Positions 22,470 through 32,078 of a stretch of 64,000 nucleotides of DNA are shown here, piece by piece. The DNA is from Pegoplata infirma (lineage: Eukaryota > Arthropoda > Insecta > Diptera > Anthomyiidae), in the NCBI GenBank assembly GCA_963921195.1, contig OY992536.1, positions 91,803,007 through 91,867,006 on the forward strand. Direction: 5' to 3'. Position 1 is the first letter of the stretch, and the number at the start of each line of letters is the position of its first letter. The notes beneath the pieces are model-generated. The model was given only the letters and a program-made list of their open reading frames with translations, was not told the origin of the DNA and did no database searches. A program made the translations under genes and the position numbers.

Positions 22470-23969
22470 CAGTAGCTGATTTCTGTAACTCTCGAATCGA
22501 AAGATTTCTCGCATGAAACATGTGAAATGAAACGAAAACATTGTAAATCGGCACAAAAAGTGACTTTTCACATTTTACTGTTTCTGTAACTTTGTTGTGC
22601 GAAAACTTTTAAACTTATTGGAATGATGCGAGAAAACTGTTTCTGTAAAGTAATTGGTCGAAAACTTTTGTATTTGAAGTGTCAAAAAAACTCACATTTT
22701 AAAACGGTGCGAGACTTGGACAAAAAGAAATAATAAAAACATTAAAAAAATCATAATAAATGAAAAAAATGGATAAAAATAGTAAGAAAATACAAATTAC
22801 TTGTTTTGTGTTTGTATAAATATCTAATTTATTATATTTTTTCACAAATTTTAGAAAAATCAAAGAATCTCTAAATGCAAAAATGCTGTTATCAATACAT
22901 CACAATTACATTATTAACAACAATATATAATTTTAATTTTTTTATATTTATTTTATTGCTTTTAAATGATCCGTAAACAATAATTTAAATTGCTCCGTGT
23001 TATTTTTTTTTTGTTCTCTTACTATTTTCCCACTTTGATTACTTTTTTGACAGCTATCTTGGAATATTCCAATATAAACGCTGGCGTTTTCGCATTGACA
23101 TACAGAAACAGTTTTTATTCCGGAGTCGAGAAACTGTGGAATTTTTTGTTTCATATTTTTCGATGCGAAAACTTCTCACTTTAATTACAGAAACGGGCTA
23201 CAGGGTTGCCAGAATTGTTGGGAACAAAATCGTCAAAAATGTACGATTTTTATAAAAGAAATCGTCAAAATCGTCATCCCATTTGCATAAATCGTCAAAA
23301 AATAGTCAAAATAAAAAAGGTATATTTATCATTGATTAAAGATTCATTCAAGCGATGTCCGCCCCTCTGTTGAAGACATGATGCAGTCTAAACCAAAAGA
23401 GCTAAATCCATGCAGTTTAACTCAAAGTTTGGTAAAACTAAATTTACCTCCGAAATTTCTTCTTTATATTCTTATATTTTTAAACATATAAAATATTTTT
23501 ATGAAAGAAAAGATCATGCAGTTGGGTCAAGTTAATTAGAAAATGTTTTTTTTTCCATCCGTCCGCCCTTTTCTGTGGACACTTCCATAAAAAAATAATA
23601 ATGATAAAATTGTGTAAATATCATAACAAATCAATTTGTTAACCTTTATTAGGAAAAGAAAGGTGTCCTCCGCCAAAAAAAAGCCCCCTACAATTTGTTT
23701 ACCTTTTGGAGGGACTCTCACTTGTTCCCTTTGTCCCTTTTTGTACAAATATATTGGTGGATACTTTTTTTAACTAACAATAAGCAAAAAATATTTATTG
23801 AATACTAAAGTTTCATTAATAAAATTTTAAAAAGTAGACAAAATTGACCGGTTTTTGTTATTTTTGAAAATCTTAATTTTTTGGCCAAAAATCGTCAAAT
23901 CGTCATTTCGCTATTTTGGGGAGTAAAAATCGTCAAAATGCAGAGAAATCTTCAAATCTGGCAACAGTG
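22470..23969. mobile_element. hAT-like insertion, TSD GTCCCAAC/GTCCCGAC
   Basis: It begins CAGTAGCTGATTTCTG and ends TCTGGCAACAGTG. The outside 8-mers differ at one position. It may be composite: CAGTAGC..GCTACAG (22470..23203) and CAGGGTTGCCAGA..TCTGGCAACAGTG (23201..23969) each look like terminal pairs. ATCGTCAAAATCGTC repeats fill the second part. A type A INE-1 fragment lies at 23321..23726. No transposase was seen. Confidence 0.5.
23321..23726 (+). mobile_element. INE-1-like element, type A, fragment
   Basis: TCATTGATTAAAGATTCATT, GCGATGTCCGCCCC and GATGCAGTCTAAACCAAAAG begin it. TTTTGGAGGGACTCTCACTTG ends it, with the 3' hairpin lost. Confidence 0.6.
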
Positions 23970-23977
23970 GTCCCGAC

Positions 23978-24042
23978 CGATGCGTTACACACGAAATGAC
24001 AAAATGAGTATTCACTCATACTGTGTTTGGATGGTATAAAAA
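23978..24042 (-). mobile_element. INE-1-like element, type A, 5' end fragment
   Basis: GATGCGTTACACACGAAATG, ACTCATACTGTGTTTGG and ATGGTATAAAAA are the minus-strand 5' end. The fragment abuts the hAT-like insertion. Confidence 0.6.
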
Positions 24043-24764
24043 CCGTATTATTTTATGGTTGCCACTCTACCTTGTTATACCGTTCACAAATTCTGAAAAA
24101 TTCAGAAAAAGATAAAAAATCCAGAAAATAAAAAACAAAAAAAATTTAAAAATTTTTAATAGCATGGAAACAAATTGTAACAAAATTAAAAAAATCTCAA
24201 GCGTTTTAAAAACTGAAACAAAAAAAAATTTAAAAATTACTGCCCGAGTTCTTTTTTGATCCACTGTACTTGTTGTAGAATTGCAATTTATGTTGTTGTG
24301 AAGTATTAACAACAACTGGCTTTTTTTTTTGAACGCATCTTAAATATCTGCCTGTTTTAAATTTAAATTGTAAAAATTTGTTTTGGCATCATCTAAAGTA
24401 ACAGGTTGTTAAAAAATAAAACGAAAAAAAATTATTAAAAAACTATTTGAAAATCATGTTTGACATTATTAACAGTTAACACAAAATATTTTTACATTTA
24501 ACATTGTATGTTACAGTGCTGATTGGAACCGTATCTTTGTGTAAAATGTCTGTAATCTGTAATTTTAACATATGTTTGTAAACACTCTGATAAGTATGAT
24601 CAGTGTTGCCATATATTAAGATTTCCCTTTTTTTGCAAGTTTTTTGAGGTGCTAAAAAGATTTCAAGATTTTTTCTAAAAAAACAAGTTTTTTGGAAAAT
24701 AATAAAGTTTTTTCAAGATTTTCTTAATTAGTTAAAAAATACAAAAGGCACCAGTTTTTCTTCT

Positions 24765-25150
24765 GTAAATACCCGAAATATTTATCCTAGACCAACCTTT
24801 TAGTATACCGACCGATTCAGAATCATTATTTGAGTTGACTTAGCGTGTCCGTCCTTCATTCTATGTAAACGGTTACAATTAAATACGACTTTATTATATG
24901 AAAATATGAGATATTCGATTAAAATTTTGTTTTTAGCTTGGTAACCACTTAAAATCAGACCATTCTTTGACTTGGTCGCCATATGAAAATTCCACCCGGT
25001 ATTCACTTAAATATGTAAGTTGGCAACATAGAATAATTTTTCACTATATTTTGTATTTGCTGCACTAATAAAATATCTTACCACATATAGATCCAATGCG
25101 TCATATATTGTTGAGCATGCACCGGTGTTTGATATTTTCTTACTGTGTAC
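24765..25150 (+). mobile_element. INE-1-like element, type C, fragment
   Basis: CCCGAAATATTTATCCTAGA, ATACCGACCGATTCAGAATC and GAGTTGACTTAGCGTGTCCG belong to the type C 5' part. GATATTTTCTTACTGTG resembles the 3' end. Confidence 0.55.
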
Positions 25151-25159
25151 AATTTTCTG

Positions 25160-25376
25160 AGCCTTCATAAATTATGATTCTTTCAAGGCTCAAAAATATT
25201 AATAGAACGCACTAAATTTGGAGTCCTGAAAAATTCATATTTGACTCTTAATTATGGTTATGTAAAAAATTCAAAATATTTTTTTTTGAACATTCATAAA
25301 AGAGTCTAAAAGGACTCAGAAAAGATTATGAACATTTTTTTTCAGAATCTTTTATGAGTCATATAAGAGCTCTAAG
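25160..25376. repeat. Short GGACTCAGAAAAGATTATG palindrome region
   Basis: GGACTC-AGAAAAGATTATG near 25312 and CAGAATCTTTTATGAGTC near 25343 are near-complements. A related segment is at about 26695..26740. It belongs to the hAT interior. Confidence 0.4.
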
Positions 25377-25377
25377 G

Positions 25378-25598
25378 GGCCCTTGTAGGTTAGTTGGTAG
25401 CGTTCTAGCCTATAAACAGGGGGTAGTGGGTTCGATTCCCACTAAACCCTTGGTCGATTTCGATACAACGAGACGACGGTCATTGTAACCAGTTCTCGGT
25501 TAGGATTAAATAATTATTAAAAATGATTTGTAATTAAATTGGGTAAACTAAATAAAAACTGATCATTGGATCAAAATTATTATTATTATTATATTATT
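25378..25598 (+). mobile_element. tRNA-derived SINE
   Basis: The head has an A-box (TAGGTTAGTTGG) and a perfect-class B-box (GGTTCGATTCC) at tRNA spacing. An unrelated body (GATTTCGATACAACGAGACG, GGTAAACTAAATAAAAACTG) and an (ATT)n tail follow. A pol III promoter head with a simple-repeat tail is the SINE plan. The AAACTAAATAAA motif before the tail recurs in the copies near 39236 and 43905. It would be copied with LINE machinery. Confidence 0.75.
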
Positions 25599-26430
25599 TA
25601 GGGTGTTCAGTCGATTAATTCTTGTTCGATTAATCGAACAATTTTAGACGAATAATTGTTCGATTAATTTAAAATTGCTTATTTCGATTAAAAGATTAAT
25701 CGAAGAATTTATGCCGATTAATCGAATAATATTAATACATGGGTTTTCTGGAAATATGTATAAATTTTTAAAAGTCCAATAAACAAACCACATGTATGTT
25801 ACAGTTGGAATTAAAAAAAAACACAGTCGTGTTTACTTAAGTGGTCCTTATTTAATTTTTATTTTCGCTGTTCCTGAAGCTTGAATTTGTTAAACGACCT
25901 AAATAAGTACCTGATAAAATTTTAGGCCAAATCGGTTAACTGTATGACAGCGCTTAAATCGGTCAAAGTTTCGAGTATTGGACAAAAACGCACTAATTTA
26001 TAAAAAAAAAATTTCAAATTTAAGATTTTCCAAAATGAATTCAGATTTGTTTTTGTGATATTGGTAATCCCAAAAATTTGTCAAAAAAAATGTTTTTGAA
26101 TTCTACACATTTTACACATCTCCAATATGATTTTTTTTTTAATTTTCTCAAACAAATTAGCAGAAAACTTAAATTTTAATACATTTTGAAATGATTTTAA
26201 TTTTGTTTTTTGTTGTTGATGAAATGTTAAAATACTTGTAAAAAGTACCAATTTTTTCTAAAATTGTCGAAAAAAAAATCTTGTAATTTAGAAAATTTCT
26301 GAATTTGTAATTATTCGATTAATCGAACAATTTTAAAATTTTATTCGTTTAATCGAATAATTTAAAAATGGCAAATATCGATTAATCGTTTAATCGAACA
26401 ATTAAAAAACCCGATTAATTGAACACCCTA
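25599..26430. mobile_element. hAT element nested in another hAT, TSD ATATTATT
   Basis: TAGGGTGTTCAGTCGATTAA and its near-complement TTAATTGAACACCCTA are the ends. ATATTATT is exact at 25591..25598 and 26431..26438. Sub-terminal ATTAATCGAACAATTTT repeats occur in both arms. It landed at the end of the SINE tail. Confidence 0.9.
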
Positions 26431-26468
26431 ATATTATTAGAGCGCTCAGAAAAAGTGACCATTTTGAA

Positions 26469-26692
26469 AGGAAAAAACACTGGGGGCTAATCACGTAAAA
26501 CGAAAACGATAGTCGATGCATAAACGACATCAAAATACATATAGTTTTGAAGGGAAATTTTAAAGTTTTTCTTTATTAAATTGTTAAAGTGTGTTGTCTA
26601 ATCCAGAAATGTTAAAAAAATTTGAAATATTTTGATTAGTTTAGGAGCAACAAGGCTCCAAAAATCGTTTTACGTGATCACAGTCCTGTTTT
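26469..26692. repeat. Small inverted-repeat element
   Basis: CACTGGGGGCTAATCACGTAAAAC pairs imperfectly with GTTTTACGTGATCACAGTCCTG. It is about 220 bases and holds no coding sequence. Confidence 0.45.
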
Positions 26693-26916
26693 CTGACCGT
26701 CTAAGGACTCTTTTATGAGTCTTTTAGAGCTTCAAATAAATTTTTATTAATTTTTTTTACACTTGATATAAAATTTGAATTGAAAATACATAAATTTGTA
26801 TTAATTTTTATTATTTCAATACTTTTTTAAAAAAAGATTTTTTTCACAAAAAAAAGGTTTTTTTTTCAGAAATAAAAAGTTTTTTCAAAAAAATATATGG
26901 CAACACTGAGTATGAT

Positions 26917-27482
26917 TAACAAAAAAAAAGGTAAAACAAATTTATGCCGGTATTACTTTCTTTTACAGACGTTTCTTAAGTTTTTTTCTTTTTTTTTTCA
27001 AAATCTTATTAGAAGTTTCAGAATGTTTTTTAAAGTTACTCTTTAAAGTTACCGCTTTAATCTGACTTTTGAAACTTCATTTGTTCTTTAAATTATTTAC
27101 TTTGCCGCCAAAATTATTTAACATGTTAATCATTATTTAAAACTGGAATAAGATATTTCCATAAAATGTTAACACCTTGTGCAAAATTTTCAAAAGTAAC
27201 GTTATTTTAAAGTTTTTTTGAATGCAGTTGTTCTTATTGCAATATATGTATTTTGGCATTATTGGTGTAAAATTGTGATTGTTTATTTCACTTACATGTA
27301 AATGCAGATTTTCTGCTTAACTTATGTGAGTTATTAAAATCATATAAATTATGCATTCTTCGTATAATATTAGCTTATTTTCTTTATTACATTATGACCC
27401 AATTATGTCATAAATCGTTAACATTTTTTTTTTTAATTTTTATGAAGATGGCAAATCAAATAAGTTGGTTTTTGTCAATCAA
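26917..27482. other. AT-rich DNA without recognisable feature
   Basis: No repeat family or coding sequence was recognised. It could be older intron sequence between insertions. Confidence 0.35.
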
Positions 27483-27484
27483 TA

Positions 27485-28080
27485 CACTCAAAATAATCAC
27501 TCTGTTAAATTACAGAGATACTCTGCTGAGCCAGCAGAAAATACCATAGATTTCCAACCAGCAAGATTTTTTGTTATTTTACGAAGAAAACTCTGTAAAA
27601 TGATTTCGATCAAAATAAACTGTAAATTTACAGAATTATCTGTAAAATATTGATGAAATCGAAAAAAATTTTACCAAAAAAACTCCGTAAATTAACAGAG
27701 TTTTAGTTAAATGCATTTTATGAGTTCAAAATTTTACAAAAAAAAACTCTGTAAATTTACAAAGTTTTAGTTAAATATATTTTATGACTAAAACTTCTCT
27801 GCTTCAAAAACATTAATAAAAATTAAATTAATTAAAATTAAAATATTGTTAAATTTCCAGCTTTAATGCTTTCAAATTGTAAATTTACTTTTTTATTTTT
27901 GTAAAAATTACAAGTTTTTAATGAGCAACTCCAACTTTACAAAATTTTGTTTTTCGGTCACAAGAAAATACAAAGAACTTTCATAAAATCTGTATTTCGA
28001 CAGATAACTTTGTCAAATATCTGTCGAATTGAGATTACAGTCATTTTACAGAGTATTTAACAGAGTTATTATTTTGAGTG
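27485..28080. mobile_element. TA-flanked MITE with CACTCAAAATAATC ends
   Basis: CACTCAAAATAATCACTCTG at the left pairs with CAGAGTTATTATTTTGAGTG at the right, with TA on both sides (27483..27484, 28081..28082). Internal CTGTAAATTTACAGA palindromes parallel those of the 8830 family. Length 596 bases, no protein. Confidence 0.85.
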
Positions 28081-28435
28081 TATTAATCGATTTTTTATAT
28101 GTGATCAATGTCAAGTATCATATTCAAAATATTACAATATTACATGATTAATGTAAATTATATTTCATTAATACATCATGTCTATGGACTTTTATTCTGA
28201 AAGACAAGTTGCAACACTTTGAATAACTTTTTTTAAGTGTTGAAAATTTGTTTTCCATCTTGTGTAAAAATTTTATTTAAATTTGTATATATTTTGAAAT
28301 TTTTTAAATCGATTTTTCAATCTTAGGGCAGTTAGAGCGGTTAGAGCAAATTAAAAAAAAAATTTCATTTTGTATGGGAGCCCCATTAGGAATTGGAGAT
28401 AGAATGTTATTTTGTTTGGAAAAAATGTTTAGAGG

Positions 28436-29034
28436 CACACAGAAAAAAATTAAGAAACATTTTGAGTAAATTTGTAATACTATTGAGTACAAAATTACTC
28501 AATTTTGCAATAGTAAACGATTTAATAGTATTGAGTAAACTTTTAATAAAAATTTATTAAATGTGTGCCAAACAATTTGAGTACATTTTTAATTGAGACA
28601 ATTAAAACCTTACTCAAAATTTTTCGTTGTTTTTTTAATTAAGTTTTTAATTGTGTCAAGTAAAAACTTGCTCAAAATTTATCAATTTATTTTTTTGAAA
28701 GTTTAAAAAATTTTCACATTTTTTTACAAAAAAAAAAGGTTTTAAAAAAACTTTTTTCAAACTTTTACTAAATATATTTGTGTCTTAAAGGCATAGAACA
28801 ATTTCATAAAGATGGTTTCAAACTTTTATATACATATACAAAAAACTATAAACTAAATGAGAATTCAAAAAACTAAAAAAAAAACTATTAATTTTTTTTT
28901 TTAATTCTTTACTTAAATTTTTTTAAAAGCTTTTGAATAAATTTTTATTTGCGTCAATTAAAAAATTACTCATTTTTTTGAAGTTTAAACAAGTGATTTC
29001 TCAAAATTTTTTCCACCATATTTTTTTCTGTGTG
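28436..29034. mobile_element. Inverted-end element CACACAGAAAAAAATT
   Basis: CACACAGAAAAAAATT at the left and TTTTTTTCTGTGTG at the right bound TTGAGTAAATTT and TATTGAGTAAACTTTTAATA modules. The same modules appear in the 35990..39738 element. It contains CTAAATATATTTGTGTCTTA, which is an uninterrupted version of the hAT target at 36237. Confidence 0.65.
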
Positions 29035-29289
29035 TCTTGACAAGATCACATTCAAAAATAATGCAAAAAACAAAAAAAAAATGCGAATTTTGCGATTCTC
29101 CGAGTTAAGTCACTTTAAAAAACTATGCTATGGTGGAAAACCTTCTGCTTGTATTGTAAATGCCTTCTCATATAAAAGTCAAAAAAATCCTTGGGCTTCC
29201 ACATCGTGGAGAAAATAAACACCCACATCGCGGAGTAATGTCTCAGATTCTGAGACGTATTTTGTATGAAAAAAAGTTTCAAACACTGA

Positions 29290-29851
29290 CAAGGAAGGTA
29301 TCCCATAGCATACACTCCGATTATCCTGCACTTTTAATATGTTATAGAGGAACAAAATCTAAGATTTACCGGGTTTTTTTATCGGCTTTCGTGAATGTTA
29401 AAAGAGGGAAATGGGAGGCTGAAAAAGGGGATTTTTTTTTCGTTTTGTCGATTTTTTTCGTACTTCTTTCAAAGGAACTATACAAAAATTATATATGGAT
29501 GAAAAGGTTTTTTAATGCCTTTCCAATGGTGTGTCGGACTTGGCAAAATTAACATTTTTTTGGAGCAACTTTATTTGGAGAAGTATCTTTGTACGACCCC
29601 CAAATTCATATATAATAATAATCTATATTAAGTTTAAGCCGACACGTATTTTTTCTTTTGGCGAAATTCCTATTAGTTCGGCTTTTATTCAGATTTTCCT
29701 GAAAGGTCATAATTTTTTATAAGGTGGCAACCCTTTTTTAAACCACCGGGATAGCCGATAAAAAATAGTAGGTTAATCTTAGTTTTCGGTACTTATTAAC
29801 ATATTAAAATTTCAGAGCAATCGGAGTGTAAGCTATGTGATACCTTCCTTG
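29290..29851. mobile_element. Inverted-repeat element CAAGGAAGGTATC, TGA on both sides
   Basis: CAAGGAAGGTATCCCATAGC..ACTCCGAT and ATCGGAGTGTAAGCTATGTG..CCTTCCTTG are complementary for about 33 bases with two or three mismatches. TGA flanks both ends. The 130-codon frame across its left end has no recognisable domain. Outside, AGTCTCAGATTCTGAGAC-like motifs repeat at 29240 and 29880..30000. Confidence 0.6.
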
Positions 29852-30189
29852 TGAGACATTTTTTGTATAAAAATATTTTCAGATTCTAAGACATTTTTCG
29901 TATAGAAAAAGTTTCTGATTCTGTTACATTTTCGTATAGAAAAAGTCTTATATCCCGAGACATTTGTCGTATAGGAAAAGTCTCAGTTTCTGAGAGAAAA
30001 ATGGTCTCATTAAAACCAAATTGTTTTACGCGAATATCATGCTGTTAGTTAGTAAATAAAAATGACCTCGAGCTAGAATATTCCTTCTGAAAATATTTTT
30101 TTTAGTTAATTTTTCTTAAATCAGGTAGAAACATGAATTTAATTTGTACCAAAAGAATGTTTTTGTTTTTGTCGAGCGACTTTTTACTT

Positions 30190-30549
30190 TCCAGCTGGGC
30201 CTCAAATTCTTGTGTGCCCAGACGGCCCTGACTGGGTCCAAGTGTAATGACATACAAATGTATCATTTAATAAAAAAATTAAAAAAACTGTTAAACATGG
30301 CGCTTTTGAGAGGTTTTTATAGTTCGTCAAAGGTAAACTTTTTTTCCTCTGGTCCGATCTCGCCCATTTTTAAACTTATTGAGTCTATGACACGTACACA
30401 TACTCGTGCTTGGATCGGTAGTCTTGCTCTCTTGGTTTTGACTCTAGGTTTGGACTCTAGACAGACATCGCTAGAATATGTTTGATTCAATGATGAATCC
30501 ATAATATATATACTTCGCGTGTGTTAGAGCGATATTTCGATGCATTACA
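30190..30549 (-). mobile_element. INE-1-like element, type A, fragment
   Basis: Complement of the type A interior: GACTGGGTCCAAGTGTAATG, GAGAGGTTTTTATAGTTCG and CAGACATCGCTAGAATATG, then a diverged ATATATATACTTCGCGTG block. Confidence 0.55.
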
Positions 30550-31358
30550 CATGAAGACCCACCTTTAAGCATACCGTTCGACTCAGAATCACTCCTTGAG
30601 TCGATGTAGCGATGTCCGTCCGTCCGTCCGTCCGTCTGTCTGTTCATGTAAACGGTGTAAACACGATACAGGTATCAATTTTAATCAATTGACTTGAAAT
30701 TTGAAACTTAAGCCTCCATTCGCCCAAGGCCGAAGCCTATTGAAATTGGAAAAAATCAGTCCATATTTAGAGCTAGCCCCCTTATTCAAAACGGCATTAC
30801 TTTGCTAATTGGGTGCAGCCTCAGGAGAACTCACAACTACTCTAACCTAAGACCTAGCCCCCATACAAATTCCTCTTTAGTTTTGGCTCAAATGAATCTA
30901 ATAGCCCTATTATAATAGGTAACTTTTCGAAATTTGTGCAAGTAAACGTGCTTTGTCTTCACAAATCGACATTCCGAATTTTAAAGAAATCGGACCAGTT
31001 CTTCTTGTAGCCCCCATACAAACCACCTTCCCGATTTTCACATAAATCTCTCAAATTTCTTGAAAATGGAAAATATTTAATTAAATTTTTGTTTGTGTAT
31101 GTTAAACGCGTACTTTAATAACCTTATCAGATCTGATTATCATCGCACCAGTTTTGGACTTAGGCCCCATGTGAAAATTTCGCCCGATATTCAGTTTTTT
31201 GTCAACACATAGAAACCCATTTTACTCAAATTTGATATGTGAGTGTTTGTTACACTTATTAAAGAAATGACAAAATATAGATCTAATCGGTCCATGGAAC
31301 CCATTTTCCGGGACCCATTTTCCGGGAAACTCTGGTGTAGGGTTTTTCTGACTTGTTT
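30550..31358 (+). mobile_element. INE-1-like element, type C
   Basis: CCACCTTTAAGCATACCG, GAGTCGATGTAGCGATGTCC and a GTCCGTCCGTCCGTCCG tract open it. Three AGCCCCCATACAAA-type phrases follow. It ends AACTCTGGTGTAGGGTTTTT and CTGACTTGTTTTG. It lies only 190 bases upstream of the FGF exon. Confidence 0.75.
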
Positions 31359-31514
31359 TGATCTAGTTTTGCAAATCATCAAATTTATTTTTAATTTGTT
31401 CATTAAATTTATGTTTTCAGGAAATAATAAAAATTTAATAATATGATTAATGGGCGTCAATAGTTTTATTACTTAATTTTTTTTAATTATGTTTATTATG
31501 ATGGGCGTAAAAGT
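31359..31514 (+). other. Intron sequence directly upstream of the FGF exon
   Basis: AT-rich intron between a type C INE-1 end and the branch-point region. It holds no repeat I recognise. Confidence 0.5.
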
Positions 31515-31549
31515 TATTAACTATATTTTTTTTATTTCCTCTTTTTCAG
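31515..31549 (+). other. 3' splice site of the FGF exon
   Basis: A TTAACT branch-point-like motif is followed by an almost pure pyrimidine tract and CAG. It sits directly before the reading frame that matches FGF, so it sets the exon start. Confidence 0.8.
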
Positions 31550-31653
31550 CAATTTTACAACGTTCTACAGTAGATGTGGGGCGGATTAGAATACAAGGTG
31601 TTGCCACTTGTTTATATTTATGTATGGATCCATGTGGTGCTGTTTATGGATCG
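31550..31653 (+). CDS. bnl: Internal exon of a fibroblast growth factor ligand gene (probably branchless)
   Basis: The exon encodes 34 full codons after two bases of a split codon. FGF ligands are secreted proteins that activate receptor tyrosine kinases; Branchless guides tracheal branching through the Breathless receptor. The product holds VGRIRIQGVATCLYLCMD and ends MDPCGAVYGS, matching the beta-trefoil strands of FGF cores (VG-x-V/I-x-I-x-G-V-x-x-x-LYL-x-M-x-x-x-G-x-x-YGS). Its length of 104 bases, the split codon at the start and the phase-0 donor straight after YGS match the conserved middle exon of animal FGF genes. It lies between a pyrimidine-rich CAG acceptor and GTAAGT. An ending in YGS rather than the VGK type of FGF8-like ligands favours bnl over pyramus or thisbe, but that choice is inference. 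No preceding or following exon was found in the window. The codons are intact, so this looks like a working exon. Confidence 0.9.
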
Positions 31654-31659
31654 GTAAGT
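31654..31659 (+). other. 5' splice site of the FGF exon
   Basis: The perfect donor GTAAGT follows the codon TCG (Ser of YGS). It leaves the frame in phase 0, the usual phase of the intron after YGS in FGF genes. Confidence 0.85.
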
Positions 31660-31821
31660 AAAAATATAGAAAAATATTTTTTTTTAAATATCATTAACCA
31701 TTATTTTGTAGAATAGTGCTTGGTATAAAATAATAGCAGAATTAAATATTTTTAAGCTAACATTAATTTAGAATAGAACATTTTTTTAAAATTGGAAAAA
31801 ATTTTGGGAGACGGTGGTAAA

Positions 31822-32078
31822 CCGAGTAAAAATGTTTATATATATTCTTATATATCACAGCTGTTTCGAGATTTGAAAGATCAGTATTGATCCGAAAAAT
31901 GGATCGCTAAGATTAGATCAGTTTTAATCGGACGGATAGAATTTGATCCTTAAAATGGTGGATTTATCTAATTATACAAACCTATTTTTCGGATAAAATT
32001 GTATTCATCCGATTAAAACTGATCTAATCTTAGCAATACATTTTTCTGATCAGAACTGATCCATAAATTTTTACTCGG
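31822..32078. mobile_element. Inverted-repeat MITE with CCGAGTAAAAA ends
   Basis: CCGAGTAAAAATG and AATTTTTACTCGG bound complementary arms (TAAGATTAGATCAGTTTTAA and its complement; GATCAG..TGATCC) of about 100 bases each. It sits 168 bases downstream of the FGF exon donor. No clear target duplication was seen. Confidence 0.7.

Larger units (their letters stand above)
19541..24266. mobile_element. Tc1/mariner-like outer element (nested host)
   Basis: CAGTGGATCAAAAAAGAA at 19541 and TTCTTTTTTGATCCACTG ending at 24266 are exact inverted termini with TA directly outside each. TA flanks and CAGTG-type ends are the Tc1/mariner pattern. No transposase was recognised. The 4.7-kb span is inflated by a foldback with a snapback satellite (20131..22460), an INE-1 copy and a hAT-like insertion (22470..23969). 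Confidence 0.7.
24601..26908. mobile_element. hAT element, TSD AGTATGAT, 2.3 kb with nested insertions
   Basis: Termini CAGTGTTGCCATATAT and ATATATGGCAACACTG are exact complements. The 8-mer AGTATGAT is perfect on both sides (24593..24600, 26909..26916). T-rich sub-ends (CAAGTTTTTTGGAAAAT, AAAAAAAGATTTTTTTC) follow. It holds a type C INE-1 fragment, a SINE and a second hAT. No transposase was seen, so it is a non-autonomous carrier. Confidence 0.9.

Noticed and set aside
29160..29552. 130-codon plus-strand frame
   Set aside because: It crosses the left end of the CAAGGAAGGTATC inverted-repeat element and has no recognisable domain or codon bias.
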